From Chrysophaeum taylorii (Eukaryota > Sar > Pelagophyceae > Pelagomonadales > Pelagomonadaceae): a stretch of 64,000 nucleotides of DNA. Shown one piece after another: positions 48,821-59,412 of this stretch; position 1 is the first letter of the stretch; every line of letters begins with the position of its first letter. The notes beneath the pieces were generated by a model. The model did no database searches and was not told the DNA's origin. It worked only from the letters and a program-made list of their open reading frames with translations. The stretch spans positions 248,001 through 312,000 of the forward strand of contig JAQMWT010000398.1 in assembly GCA_029834535.1 (NCBI GenBank). The letters run 5' to 3'. The position numbers and the translations under genes are program-made.

Positions 48821-50230
48821 AACAACGATACAAGAAGAAGCAAGTAGGATCGGCAAGCTCAACACCACCAAGCTCAATGCCACAAGCCCCGCTCTGTGTA
48901 TAACCCCGACGCCCCTCTCGCTCCTTTGTCTTCCATTCCACGTTTCCTCGCTCTGGCTCTTTTACTGAGTCTTTGGGCCTGGCAGATAATTTTTTTCTTC
49001 TCTGCGACCGTTCATTCTGGCTCTTTTCGCCCGTAGTTGCAAAATTAGGGCCGGCGCGGCGCGGAACCTCACTATCATTATGGTTTGCAACTCCCAGGCT
49101 CAAAGAGCTTATTCCCCTGTGTAAAAAAATCCGTCGGGAACGCGACCTATTAGGCCAGCATGGGGAGGAGGTGGCTACGAGGTTCCGTGGAGTGAGGCCG
49201 GCTGCTGAGGAGGCGGTCGTGGAAGACACCCGTGTCGGGTCTGTGGTAGAAGAGGGGCGTCTCAGGCGACCTGGGGTCCTCGTCGAGGACGGCGGGGGTG
49301 ACAGCGCTCGGGCCACATCGCTTGTGCGGGACGTGGGAAAGGGAGTTGATGCGGCGCAGCGTCATGGCGGGTGTCTTGAAAGTCGTCTGGATCGCGGCGT
49401 CTTGGCCAAGTGGCGCAACTTGAACGCCGACGCCCTTGTTGGTTTCGAGGCGGATTTTCTCGCGAAGGACCGTTTCGTCGTAGCGGCTCTGGGCTTCAGC
49501 GAGCTGCATGCGGAGTGCTGAGGCGTCGCTCTGGGCACTTTTGACGTCCGCCTCGAGTTTATCCTTTAGCGCTTTGAGCGCGTCTACGTGTGATAGGGCT
49601 TCACCGCACTGCTCGTCGAGCGAACTCTTGTCGCGCGACAGCTCATCATTCTCATCCTGAATCGCGGCGCGTTCGTGCTCAAGGGTGCGGCACCTCGCTT
49701 CGAGCTCTTGGCATTTGCGCTTGAGCTCGACGGCGCTGTAAACCAGATTCTTCATCGTCGCGAGCTCGTCCTGGAGCCGCTCGATTTGATCGCCGTCGCC
49801 CGACTTTCTGGAAGACTTAGGCCGCGGCCGCAGCTGCTGCTGTATTTCCTGCGAAGCGGGCTCGTCGCTCGGCTGAGCCCGTCGCCGTGCGGATCTTCTC
49901 GCCAGCTTGGACCTCGGTCTCGTCGTCTCGCGTCTCTAGTTGAAGAATGGTTGGCGGACGCCTCCAAGAGCGACGCACGGGCGTTCGCTCGGAGGAGATC
50001 CGGTACCTAATGAGTTGAGCATTTGCCATCTTCCCCGGCGATGGAGCGCCTCGATTTGATCTTGGCTCGCCGCCGCGAGGCAGCTGCGTATCTGCCAGGC
50101 GTGCGCGTTGCTGAAGGCTGGAGTCAAGCGAGCGTCGGTCGCCACCCAGGCAGGCTGCGGCAGTGGTGACAGCTGCCGATCCTGCACTGCCTCTGCCGTC
50201 GCAGCCGAAATCGAACGGCGAGTGGCTGAC
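48584..50230. repeat. Tandem segmental duplication, copy 1 (~1.65 kb, offset ~1.89 kb)
   Basis: Corresponds to 50,472-52,120. Identity is very high from ~48,584 to ~49,900. Beyond that it remains recognisable but carries many 1-6-base differences and gaps. The unit contains the hAT tail on the plus strand and the 3' half of the coiled-coil gene on the minus strand. The two copies are separated by ~240 bp of single-copy sequence. Confidence 0.88.
49150..50230 (-). pseudogene. Truncated duplicate of the coiled-coil gene
   Basis: The frame from ~49,755 to 49,150 encodes the same last ~200 residues as the intact gene at 51.0-54.2 kb (KNLVYSAVELKRKCQELEAR through SHLLPMLA). Upstream of that, 49,760-50,230 matches the intact gene only with repeated small length changes that break the frame, although SNAHAWQIR and ASQDQIEALHR are still readable. 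The first ~60% of the gene is missing. It is a duplication remnant rather than a functional gene. Confidence 0.85.
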
Positions 50231-50471
50231 ATCAGCGGTCGCATCGCTGTCTTCGTCTTCCCGTGGCGTTCTTTACTCGGTCCTCTCAGCATTGTGTGGG
50301 CGGGATGATGTAGTGAAGAGCATGTGGCCTTCTGGTCTGGAAGACGCTTATTGGTTGACTAATGACACTTGCAAAACGCCGCGTCGCGACGGGCAGCAGC
50401 CTGTCAAACCATTCATTTGTGCTTTGACTGGTGCGGCGGCATGCGCCATTCGGCGAGGAAGAGGTCGTACA

Positions 50472-50736
50472 AACCCGCTCCTGCCTCCATACCCATATCG
50501 TCCACATGCTCCTCTTCACCTACCATCATCCTCCGCCTCATCAATAAATGCACCGCCGAGATCGGCGACTTCCTCCTGCAGTGCGTTGCTGGCGAGGACG
50601 ACAGCGCCACCGCTGAAGAAGAAGACAGCGACGTTGAGATCGTCGAGACCGCCGCCACCCGCGCCACCCCTGCCGCCCCTGCGGACCCGACGACGCCTCC
50701 GGCAAGAAACAACGATACAAGAAGAAGCAAGTAGGA
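50472..50736 (+). mobile_element. hAT transposase tail, second copy
   Basis: Matches 48,584-48,835: IILRLINKCTAEIGDFLLQC, then the acidic DSDVEIVE stretch, with a changed end (PTTPPARNND instead of DHDDASG). It lacks the upstream EWRVAGRNQFP part. It is a passenger in the segmental duplication. Confidence 0.7.
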
Positions 50737-52120
50737 TCAGCAAGCTCAACACCACCAAGCTCAATGCCACAAGCCCGCTCTGTGTATAACCCCGACGCCC
50801 CTCTCGCTCCTTTGTCTTCCATTCCACGTTTCCTCGCTCTGGCTCTTTTACTGAGTCTTTGGGCCTGGCAGATAATTTTTTTCTTGCTCTGCGACCGTTC
50901 ATTCTGGCTCTTTTCGCCCGGAGTTGCAAAATTAGGGCCGGCGCGGCGCGGAACCTCACTATCATTATGGTTTGCAACTCCCAGGCTCAAAGAGCTTATT
51001 CCCCAGTGTAAAAAAATCCGTCGGGAACGCGACCTATTAGGCCAGCATGGGGAGGAGGTGGCTACGAGGTTCCGTGGAGTGAGGCCGGCTGCTGAGGAGG
51101 CGGTCGTGGAAGACACCCGTGTCGGGTCTGTGGTAGAAGAGGGGCGTCTCAGGCGACCTGGGGTCCTCGTCGAGGACGGCGGGGGTGACAGCGCTCGGGC
51201 CACATCGCTTGTGCGGGACGTGGGAAAGGGAGTTGATGCGGCGCAGCGTCATGGCGGGTGTCTTGAAAGTCGTCTGGATCGCGGCGTCTTGGCCAAGTGG
51301 CGCAACTTGAACGCCGACGCCCTTGTTGGTTTCGAGGCGGATTTTCTCGCGAAGGACCGTTTCGTCGTAGCGGCTCTGGGCTTCAGCGAGCTGCATGCGG
51401 AGTGCTGAGGCGTCGCTCTGGGCACTTTTGACGTCCGCCTCGAGTTTATCCTTTAGCGCTTTGAGCGCGTCTACGTGTGATAGGGCTTCACCGCACTGCT
51501 CGTCGAGCGAACTCTTGTCGCGCGACAGCTCATCATTCTCATCCTGAATCGCGGCGCGTTCGTGCTCAAGGGTGCGGCACCTCGCTTCGAGCTCTTGGCA
51601 TTTGCGCTTGAGCTCGACGGCGCTGTAAACCAGATTCTTCATCGTCGCGAGCTCGTCCTGGAGCCGCTCGATTTGATCGCCGTCGCCCGACTTTCTGGAA
51701 GACTTAGGCCGCGGCCGCAGCTGCTGCTGTATTTCCTGCGAAGCGGGCTCGTCGCTCGGCTGAGCCCGGTCGCCGTGTGGATCGTCGGTCGCCAGCTTGG
51801 ACATCTCGGTCTCGTCAGTCTCTGCGTCTCTAGTTGAAGAATGGTTGGCGGACGCCTCCAAGAGCGACGCACGGGCCTTGGCTAGCTCGGAGGAGATCCG
51901 GTACCTAATGAGTGTGAGCATTTGCTTCATCTTCCCCGAGCGATGGAGGGCCTCGATTTGATCTTGGCTTGCGCCGCCGCCCGAGGCGAGGTGCTCGCGT
52001 GTCAGAAAGGCGTGCGCGTTGCTGAAGGCCTCAATGGAAGCAACGTCGCCACTCGGAGGCTCGGGTGCGGCTTGCGACAACCCCCGCGCCTCATCCAGCA
52101 CATCCGCGAGAACAATCGCA
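50472..52120. repeat. Tandem segmental duplication, copy 2
   Basis: The partner of 48,584-50,230. This copy contains the intact 3' half of the coiled-coil gene, so it is probably the source or the better preserved one. Confidence 0.88.
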
Positions 52121-54153
52121 GCCGAAAGGAAGCCACTCGACTTCTCATCGCTGCCGCGGAATGACATGGTTCGTCGTCTCGGGCGTGCATTGTCGGTCTT
52201 CCGCCGCCTTTCACGCGGCTGATCAACTTCGGATGCCGCCTCGACCTCGCGGTTTGCTGCCCTCTTGAAAGTTTTAACGACGCGACTGTGGCGTTCGGCC
52301 TTCTCGCGCGCCGACGAAAGCGTGGCTGCTGCATTCGAATCATTTTTGGCAGGCATGTCGTTTCGGAGCAGGTCGTTCATGTCTCTCTCTTGTGACTCGA
52401 GCGCTTCGCGAAGCTCGTCGATCTCGGCCTCGGCGCTCTCCTTCTCCGCGACTGAAATCTCGAGTTCGGTCTCAAGTCGAGAGAGCTCTCCCATCGCATC
52501 CTTGACAGCCTGGATGAGCTCCGGCTTGGTGGCATTCTCCCCGTGGGTAGACAGCATAGCGCCCAGCTTAATTGTGGTCGACGACTGCGTCGTTCCGCGC
52601 CGGTACTTGTCCAGGTAGCCTTCAAGCGTCGTCTTCTCCCTGCGAACCTGGTCGAGCTCCGCGATGAGCGTCAACGCCCGACTTCGGATGAGCTCCAGCT
52701 GCTCAGCCATGCTTGCTTTCTCGTACTGGTTGAAGGTGTCCGCATCATCATCCAGAATGTCGAGAATGGCATCGAGGGTCGCGGGTCCGCCTTTCGCTGC
52801 GTTGGTGACGTGCTCCTGGCCCTTTTGGTGCATTGTAAGCGAATGTCGCTTCTTCGTCTCGAGATGGTCAATCTTGGCCTGGAGCTGCAGCGTTGCCTCC
52901 TTGAGCCCCCGTACGACCTGTGCGTGCTGCGCCTCGAGCTGCGCCTCGACATCCTTGCGCGCCTTGTTGATGGCCGCAGCCTTGGAGGCCTTCTCCTGCT
53001 CGAGTTTGGTCTTCATGTCCTCGGCATCTGCCTTTGAGGCACGCGTCTGCGATCGCAGATTGTCGGCTTGTTCGCGCAGCGCCTCCTGATCCCGTTCGTC
53101 GGCCAGGCGTGCCTCATTAAACTCGGTCTTGAGGTCGGTCATAGTCTGTCTGAGCTCTGCCTCGGTCTTGCGGCTCGTGTTAAGCGCGTCCTGTGTGGTC
53201 TTGTGCCTCGCACGCTCGTCGTCGCGTTCCCTCGTGACGTCCTCGTAACGCTTTTGTACGCGCTTGCGCTCCTTGCTCTCGGCGATGAACTTGGCCTCGA
53301 GGTTATTGTACCGCCGTACCTCCTCTTGTGCCTCCTCTCCTGCATTGGCGAGCGCCGCCTCGAGCTCTTTCACGCGACGCTCCTTTCCCCGAAGCAGAGT
53401 TTGCCTCTTCTCGCACAAAGCCTTCGAGCTCCGTAGCTCTTCGACGACCGGCGAAAGCGACGCGAGCTGCACCTTGGTCTCATCCATCGCCTTCCGTAGC
53501 GCCACCAACTCCCTGCGTTCCGCTGCAACCTGCTTCTCGTCCACCCGACTCAACCGTTCCTTGAGATTCGCGATTTCCTTCGACAGTATATCGCGCTCGT
53601 CTCGGTTCTGTTCGCGCTGGTCCACCAACGCGAGTTGGTCTTTCTGCTGCGCGATCTCCAGCTCCGTCGCTTTGATCCGCATCTCCTGCTCGAGCTCGAC
53701 CAACTCCTCGACCTTTTTTCGCAATTCCACGACCTTTTTCGACTCGCTGTGCACAATCTCGACGATGCCTAGATCAAAGAGTCAAACACGCGAGGATAAA
53801 CTTAACGCATTATCAGCAACCAGACACCAACGCACAACATCAACCAACTCGCGAACACTCGTTCAACACGACTCACCCCCATATTCGTCAAGCTTGCCGC
53901 CGTGCGCTACGCGGAATGTACACTCCGACGGTGCATACAGCGCCAACGTCGGACGCAAATCCAAAGTCGTCAAACACCGGCCCGGAATCTCGCGACCATC
54001 TTTCCGCATCGACTCCTTGACAGCGACAACGTCCCGCAAGTACGCAGCGCGCACCTCGTCCAGGAGCACATTCCGTCGCTTCAACCGCTTCCGCAGCAAC
54101 TCCAGTTCCTCCATCATCGTCTCCTGGTCCATCATCCCTCCGTCGGCCTCCAT
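51037..54153 (-). CDS. Long coiled-coil protein, two exons
   Basis: Exons 54153-53877 and 53768-51037 give 1,002 aa. The 108-nt intron has GTGAGT and CTAG ends and keeps the frame (DEYG-G-IVEIVHSESKK). The first ATG is at 54153. Residues 1-60 are helical and acidic/basic (EELELLRKRLKRRNVLLDEV). Residues ~62-92 form a short conserved-looking segment (RCLTTLDLRPTLALYAPSE). Residues ~95-560 and ~740-900 are classic coiled coil (ELRKKVEELVELEQEMRIK and many similar heptads) with a Ser/Arg-rich linker between. The C-terminal ~100 residues are disordered. It is probably cytoskeletal or basal-body associated (inference from coiled-coil content only). Its 3' half has been duplicated downstream. Confidence 0.8.
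53769..53876 (-). other. Spliceosomal intron, 108 nt
   Basis: On the minus strand the exon ends GAATATGGGG, the donor is GTGAGTCGTG and the acceptor is TTTGATCTAG. The splice joins two long open frames in phase. Confidence 0.8.
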
Positions 54154-56187
54154 CACGGCGAAGGTGATGATCGCGCTGTAGTTGCACAAACAAAACTAGA
54201 ATGACGTCACGCGCACAACTACTAAGTCTTCTTCCCTACTCCCCCCACTTTTTTTGTAGACGGCGGCTCGCTCTTAACTAGTGTCGCTCACGGCGGGAAA
54301 CGGTTGGCCAGCGCCGCATGCCACTGGCACAAATCTGCTGCCGCGCGCTTAAGTGTCGCTGTGCATCACGCGAAGGGCAGGAACCGCCTGCTCGGGGTGG
54401 AAGCAAAAGACCTCCCTCCCCCGGGCCTAAAATATCGTGTGTAACCAGCTCAGCTAAAAAATAAATTAAATAAAAGTTCAACCAGACTACCCCACCCAGG
54501 CACGCGCTGCATCCGCACCGACGGACATTCCCAGCCGACAATGACAGGAACATTCGGGGTTGGCAGGCTTTTCTTTCGACAGAGGCGGGGATGCCGCTCT
54601 CTTAAGAGGGCGAAGGACAACGCGGTGGTGGCAGTGGTCTAAGAGAAAGAGTCCCTGAGAATTGCGCTCGAGACAGAAGACGGTCGCAGGTATTACGCGT
54701 CAGCGAGCTCGGCTAGCAGAGAGGTGAGCGGCGATTCGAGCGTCCGTCGCCTTGCTCTAGACTGGTATGCACTGTAGCGGTAAAAAAGGGGTCGGCTTCC
54801 CCGGATCTGCCTTTCCCTTCTCATTTCCACTACTTAACGGTTTGCTGTCACATGCATAGGCAGGTAAAAGGCAAGCGGGTGTGCAACACCCGACATAAGG
54901 TGTGCACGTCCGCAGGCTATCCTTCGCAAGAGAGATGCGCCGTTGTCCCCACGGTGATTATACCCCTGGCTGCACGATGAAAGAAAAGTCCACTCGCATT
55001 TACACACACTTCGTGTTTTATTTCCACATGCTTTCTAGGGATGCGCTACGAACCGTAGAAGGTGGGCCACGTTTTAGATTTTTTAGGGGCGAGATCTTAG
55101 AAAGTCCATTCCTATTCACTGCATACCAGGCCGTCGCGCGACCGCTGCCCTTGGCATATCATGCCCACCTCCTGGAGAGATAGGACACGCTATGTACTTC
55201 TGTGCACTTCCCTGCTTCATTTCCCTGTCCGTAGTCATCTCTTCTTACCACTTTTCACTCTCTCCTTCCGGGACTAATAAGAATTATGTCCTAGGCTTTT
55301 CACAGTCGACATGACATGATTTAGCGCGACCCGTAGGTACGTAGAGCAACCACGTAATGTCTTGTAGATTTGTTTATACATCCCCACTGGCAGCGTGGAA
55401 GCTAGCCGGCTATAGGGCATATGTGGTTAATGTGTCTCTTTGCTTCTCGTGTGATGGGGCGGGTGCCCCGCTTCTCTCTTCGACCGCTCAGGGTTGTGAT
55501 CTCCAGCTCTTCTCGATCTACGGTAGTTCGATGTGAATATTGCCTGGCAGACCCAACACGAAACCTCGTCTGTGCAGTAATATTGCCGCCACTCGCGCAG
55601 ATCATGCGTGCTGTCGTGGGATCGTCCGCGGCCGTCGAGTGTATGGGATTCCGTCGCGGTGGAGTCCCCCCCCCCCAGGTCGCAAAACAGGATGTCACTT
55701 ATGAAAAGAGAGGTGTTCCTCAGGAGCCCATCCATCGCGCCACACCCGAGTTGCTGTTGTCAACGACCCGAGACACCACCGCCAGACACGGCTTTGCAAC
55801 CGCCGACATCTTCTGGTGCCAGGAGCCCCGACGATACAAGGGCGCTGTGGACTCGAAGTGGGATCCATCCATCCATCCAATATCGGCGGCGACTTCCAGT
55901 TGGAGTTGGTTGCCATCCGAGAAAAAAAAAAACAAAAAACGACGTCGTTGTTATTCCTAGGGCCAAATACGCCTCGGCCAAGGATTTGTAACAAATTTGA
56001 TCGATCCACGATGGGTGGTAGATTGTATTGACTGAATTAGGTCAAAACAATAGCCCAAGCGGAAAAGACCGCATCAGGAGGACGACGAGAGGCAGTAGCA
56101 GACAGGACGGAGAAGAAGAAGACGAAGAAGAAGAAGAAGAAAAGGGAGATCCGCATAAGGATAATAGGGATGGGAAGGCAGGTGGCA
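54154..56187. other. 2-kb stretch without a supported gene
   Basis: AT-richer than the gene regions. Short frames on both strands lack domains and stay below ~180 codons. It holds the promoter of the coiled-coil gene next to 54,153, a C9-10 run near 55,666, a CATC microsatellite near 55,866 and a GAA-rich tract at 56,107-56,145 near the end of the exonuclease gene. It may contain decayed mobile sequence, but nothing identifiable. Confidence 0.45.
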
Positions 56188-57078
56188 TCAAAGGAAATGG
56201 GGGGCGTTGCATTTACAGGTCTGGAGATTGCCTTGACAGACGCCCTCGAAGACGGGGTGGCGCGCGGCGAAGGAGGGGTCGCGGGGGGTGTTAAGGGTGG
56301 CGTGGTGGAGCATGGCGAGTCTCGCGGGGTCTCTTCGGACGGTCAAAAAAGCGTGGAGGAGCATCATGGAGGTCGCGGCGTCGCCGACCGCGTCGTGGGA
56401 GACCCCGGGAGGTCTCGGGTGGCCGAGCCAACACTTGGCGAGGTGGTCTTGACCAAAGTAGGCAAACTTGCGCCTCGCGGGGTCCCATACTTTGAAGAGG
56501 GGCGAGAGATCGAGCAAGGAGGCGAAGTCGCTGGGGGTCTTCAAGCCAAGCCAGGTCGCATCCTGTCCGACGTTCGTACCGACGAGTACCGCCGAGACAG
56601 GGAGTCGCGTTTTGAGAGCGGCAACGGCCTCCTCGATCGCGATGCCCTGGGAATCGATGAGCTCTCTCGTGATACCCGTGAGCGGCGTGAGGTACGACAC
56701 GACGGGGGCCTTTGGCTTGACAAAAAGATTGAGAACGACTCGGAGTTGCTCGTCGACGAGTCCTATTTGAGCGACGGCGCGGTCTCTGTGCGTCGGCCCG
56801 GTCGCCACGCACTCGACGTCGAGCGCAAAGGTTGGTGCCGTCCGGGCCTCGACGACCGCCAGGAGCGCGTGCTCGCGCGACTCGGAGGGGGCGTCGAGGT
56901 CGTGGGAATAAGGGCAAGATTCCCCGTTGCGGCAACCCCCCGCGAAGAAGTGGCGGCACGGCACGCGCTTGCGCGTGTCGACGACGGCGTGCGAGAACCG
57001 GCACGCCTCGCCGTGCATGCAGCTCCCGGCCAGAAAGTGTCGGCACGCCGGACGCCCATCGCTCCCGAAGGCGGCCAT
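56188..57078 (-). CDS. DEDDh 3'-5' exonuclease with two CCCH zinc fingers
   Basis: 296 aa, ATG at 57078. Two CCCH zinc fingers at the N-terminus share C-x7-C-x5-C-x3-H spacing (CRHFLAGSCMHGEACRFSH and CRHFFAGGCRNGESCPYSH). The exonuclease domain (~85-260) carries the DEDDh residues: D-x-E in FALDVECVATG, Asp in NVGQDATWLGL, and His plus Asp in SHDAVGDAATSMMLL. The PLTGITRELID motif is typical of RNase T/REXO-type exonucleases. CCCH fingers point to an RNA substrate, so RNA 3' trimming or decay is expected. The start codon is only 40 bp from that of the divergent TRM7-like gene. Confidence 0.88.
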   Translation of the reverse strand: MAAFGSDGRPACRHFLAGSCMHGEACRFSHAVVDTRKRVPCRHFFAGGCRNGESCPYSHDLDAPSESREHALLAVVEARTAPTFALDVECVATGPTHRDRAVAQIGLVDEQLRVVLNLFVKPKAPVVSYLTPLTGITRELIDSQGIAIEEAVAALKTRLPVSAVLVGTNVGQDATWLGLKTPSDFASLLDLSPLFKVWDPARRKFAYFGQDHLAKCWLGHPRPPGVSHDAVGDAATSMMLLHAFLTVRRDPARLAMLHHATLNTPRDPSFAARHPVFEGVCQGNLQTCKCNAPHFL

Positions 57079-57118
57079 CTCTCAGAAGCGGTCCGTTGAA
57101 CTCGTCGTCGTCCCATCG
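57079..57118. promoter_or_regulatory. 40-bp divergent promoter space between two RNA-processing genes
   Basis: The start codons of the exonuclease (57,078, minus) and the TRM7-like methyltransferase (57,119, plus) face away from each other with 40 bp between. No TATA element is visible. Shared bidirectional initiation is inferred. Confidence 0.5.
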
Positions 57119-57727
57119 ATGCGCGCGAGATCCGCCGGCAAGTTAGTCGACCTCGACGAGGCCTACGGTCTTTTCGAGGGGAAGACGCGCGTCGTCGACC
57201 TCTGCGCCGCCCCGGGGAGCTGGTCTCAGGTGGTGCGGGAGCGCGCGCCCCGCGCGCGCGTCGTCGCCGTCGACCGCCAACCGATGGCGAGCATCGAGGG
57301 CGTCGAGATCCTGCGCTCCGACATCACCACGCCAGCCACGGCCGACGAGATATTCCGCGCCCTCGGAGGTGCCGCGGCAGACCTCGTCGTATGCGACGGC
57401 GCGCCCGAGCTCACGGGACACCGCGACCTCGACGAATTCGTCCACGGACGCCTCGTCGCCGCGGCTCTCGATATCTGCGGCCGCGTCCTCGCGCCCGGCG
57501 GCACCTTCGTCGCCAAGATATTCACCGCGACCGACGCGCCTTTCCTGCGCTCCCAGCTTCGCCTCCTCTTTCCGACCGTCGAGGTCGTCAAGCCCGCCTC
57601 GAGCAGAGAACGCAGCTTGGAGGCCTTCGTCGTCTGCCGGGGCTTCGACCCGGCTTCTCTCGACCACCCCTACCTCCGCGACGGCGACTTGGGAACAACA
57701 GCAACAACTACATCCATATCATCCTAA
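57119..57727 (+). CDS. TRM7: TRM7/FTSJ1-type tRNA ribose 2'-O-methyltransferase
   Basis: 202 aa from the ATG at 57119. Strong match to eukaryotic FTSJ1/TRM7: the SAM motif VVDLCAAPGSWSQVV, then VVAVDRQPMASIEGV, DLVVCDGAPELTG, GGTFVAKIF and RSLEAFVVCRGFDP. The catalytic K-D-K-E tetrad is complete (Lys8 in SAGKL, Asp in VVCDGAP, Lys in FVAKIF, Glu in SLEAFVV). It methylates the tRNA anticodon loop at positions 32/34. The usual N-terminal ~20 residues (including the YYRLAKE-like segment) are missing. The frame upstream lies antisense within the exonuclease gene and does not encode them. It overlaps the next gene by 4 bp at the stops. Confidence 0.88.
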   Translation: MRARSAGKLVDLDEAYGLFEGKTRVVDLCAAPGSWSQVVRERAPRARVVAVDRQPMASIEGVEILRSDITTPATADEIFRALGGAAADLVVCDGAPELTGHRDLDEFVHGRLVAAALDICGRVLAPGGTFVAKIFTATDAPFLRSQLRLLFPTVEVVKPASSRERSLEAFVVCRGFDPASLDHPYLRDGDLGTTATTTSISS

Positions 57728-58470
57728 CACCGGACCTCGTACAGCACGAGCGACTCGGCGGGATTGGTTGGCGACCGCGCTACGAACCTCCGCTCGACGA
57801 CGCGGCACGCGTCACGGAGGAGGACCTCCAAAAGGTCCCGGGGGGAGGCTCGCGGGGACGGGGCTTCGGACCAGTCCCGTACCGCGGAAAACACGTAGGC
57901 CACGCCCTCTGGCTCGAGATGTCTCTGGACTGTTTTGGCGAGCGGGACCACGTTCTCTGGATAGTAGACGCAGTCTGACGCGACAACCACGTCAAATCTC
58001 TCCCCCAAATCGTCCGAATGCCAGTCGAGCCGGCACGCCGTGGCCTCGATTCGGTTCAGGTCGATGTTGTGCCGGAGATTCGACACGAGCCCCGATGGAC
58101 CGTCTTCTTGCCCGTCCAAGTCCGTCATCACCACCCTCGCGTTCGCCGCCTTGCCGCACACGACGCCCACCAGTCCCACGCCCGCCCCGAGCTCCAATAC
58201 CCTCCGCCCCTCGAACCGGTGCGCGTTCAGGGCGCACCATGTCGCAGCCCCGACACCACACGTCCACACGGCGTGCCCGAGTTTGCCTTCAGCGAACGAC
58301 GTCTCGCGCACCGTCACGTCCATGCGACCCGCGACCAAAAACCGCCTGCCCTCGCCGGCCGTCGTCTCGATCGTGCACGTCCCCTCGCCCGCTTCTTCTT
58401 CTTCGAGGCAATAGTACTGCCGCGGCGGACCGAGCCGGACGGCCGCCAAGGCCACGACAGAAAACAGCAT
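57724..58470 (-). CDS. METTL21-like protein methyltransferase
   Basis: 248 aa, ATG at 58470. Seven-beta-strand methyltransferase of the Methyltransf_16 group: GKLGHAVWTCGVGAATWC, the SAM motif VLELGAGVGLVGVV, MTDLDGQ, CRLDWHSDD and FDVVVASDCVYYPE. The (D/E)-x-x-Y-type motif in this family is replaced here by SDCVYYPE, which is normal for it. These enzymes methylate lysines on chaperones and translation factors. The exact target is unknown. The N-terminal 12 residues (LFSVVALAAVRL) are hydrophobic and might be a weak anchor or signal. Its stop codon overlaps that of the TRM7-like gene. Confidence 0.82.
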   Translation of the reverse strand: MLFSVVALAAVRLGPPRQYYCLEEEEAGEGTCTIETTAGEGRRFLVAGRMDVTVRETSFAEGKLGHAVWTCGVGAATWCALNAHRFEGRRVLELGAGVGLVGVVCGKAANARVVMTDLDGQEDGPSGLVSNLRHNIDLNRIEATACRLDWHSDDLGERFDVVVASDCVYYPENVVPLAKTVQRHLEPEGVAYVFSAVRDWSEAPSPRASPRDLLEVLLRDACRVVERRFVARSPTNPAESLVLYEVRC

Positions 58471-59412
58471 AATATTATTATCCCGGATGGGTTTCGGACT
58501 CTTATAAAACTGAGAGGGTTAGCGAACGTGCGCTGATCAAAGCAGCTTATTAGATTGGCGGGGGTGAGAGAGACCGGCGAACTGAAAGGAGAGTGGCGTG
58601 AGTGGGGGCGGCAAGGCGCTAGCCTAACCGTCCGGGCGCCGCCCGCCAGGGATTCGGCGGCCGAGAGACGTAGGGGCATCTACCAGGGTTAGACCGCTAA
58701 AAACAAGGGGGAGGGTCTTATTGTTACCCAACACCACCACCCCCTGTTGCACGCACTGCCGGCCGATACGACAGGAGTGGGCATCGTTTCTTCTTCTACT
58801 TTTTCTGGGCTAACAGCAGCGCGCGTCTTTTTTGGCACACGACAGACAGGCTACTTCTGCCGAGTGTCGCGTCATCGTCGTCGAGCCGGTGGCGCGGAGG
58901 GAAACACACCAAAACTACGGCAACAGAGAGAACAATCGTAGCAGACGGCGGCTTCGCATCAGGATGTAACGAGAAGAAAGAGGGTCTAGCAGCCTCTTGC
59001 TTCGCATCAGGGGTGGTTGTGTCGCGGTGGTGATCATCGTCGATGCATTTGCTCTACAGCGCGGTGGTCAGCGTGCTCGTTCTCGCGTCGTCGGTCGGCA
59101 GCACAATCCTCATAACACCACGTAATGACGATGGATGATGTCACGAGATCGGGGGTTCAAGGCACGCGACGCGACGAGGAAGAGTCGTCGTTCATGTCGT
59201 GCTCGCTAAATGGCGCGGCCGCGGTTGCTGTGGTGAATTTTTTTGATTTTTGTCGCGATAATGCTCGACGCCGCAAACCCATCACACAAAAATATGGTGG
59301 TGGGAGACGACGACGAGGGCAACCAGGTAGGTGATCGCCAAATTTCTTTTTTTTTTTTTTTTTTTTTCTTATGACGGTGCTTTTTTTGATTTTTGTAAAA
59401 CGAAAGGCGCGC
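58471..59412. other. Intergenic region, 0.94 kb, with a T21 tract
   Basis: No gene supported. It holds the upstream region of the METTL21-like gene and, at 59,347-59,367, an unbroken T21 run. On the PABP strand this is an A21 tract 45 bases after the PABP stop codon. Confidence 0.6.

Noticed and set aside
55421-55960. 179-codon plus-strand frame in the 54-56 kb gap
   Set aside because: No recognisable domain; the composition changes along the frame, and an opposite-strand frame is equally open.
59140-59175. tRNA B-box-like GGGGGTTCAAGGC
   Set aside because: No matching A box, anticodon arm or acceptor stem can be folded around it.
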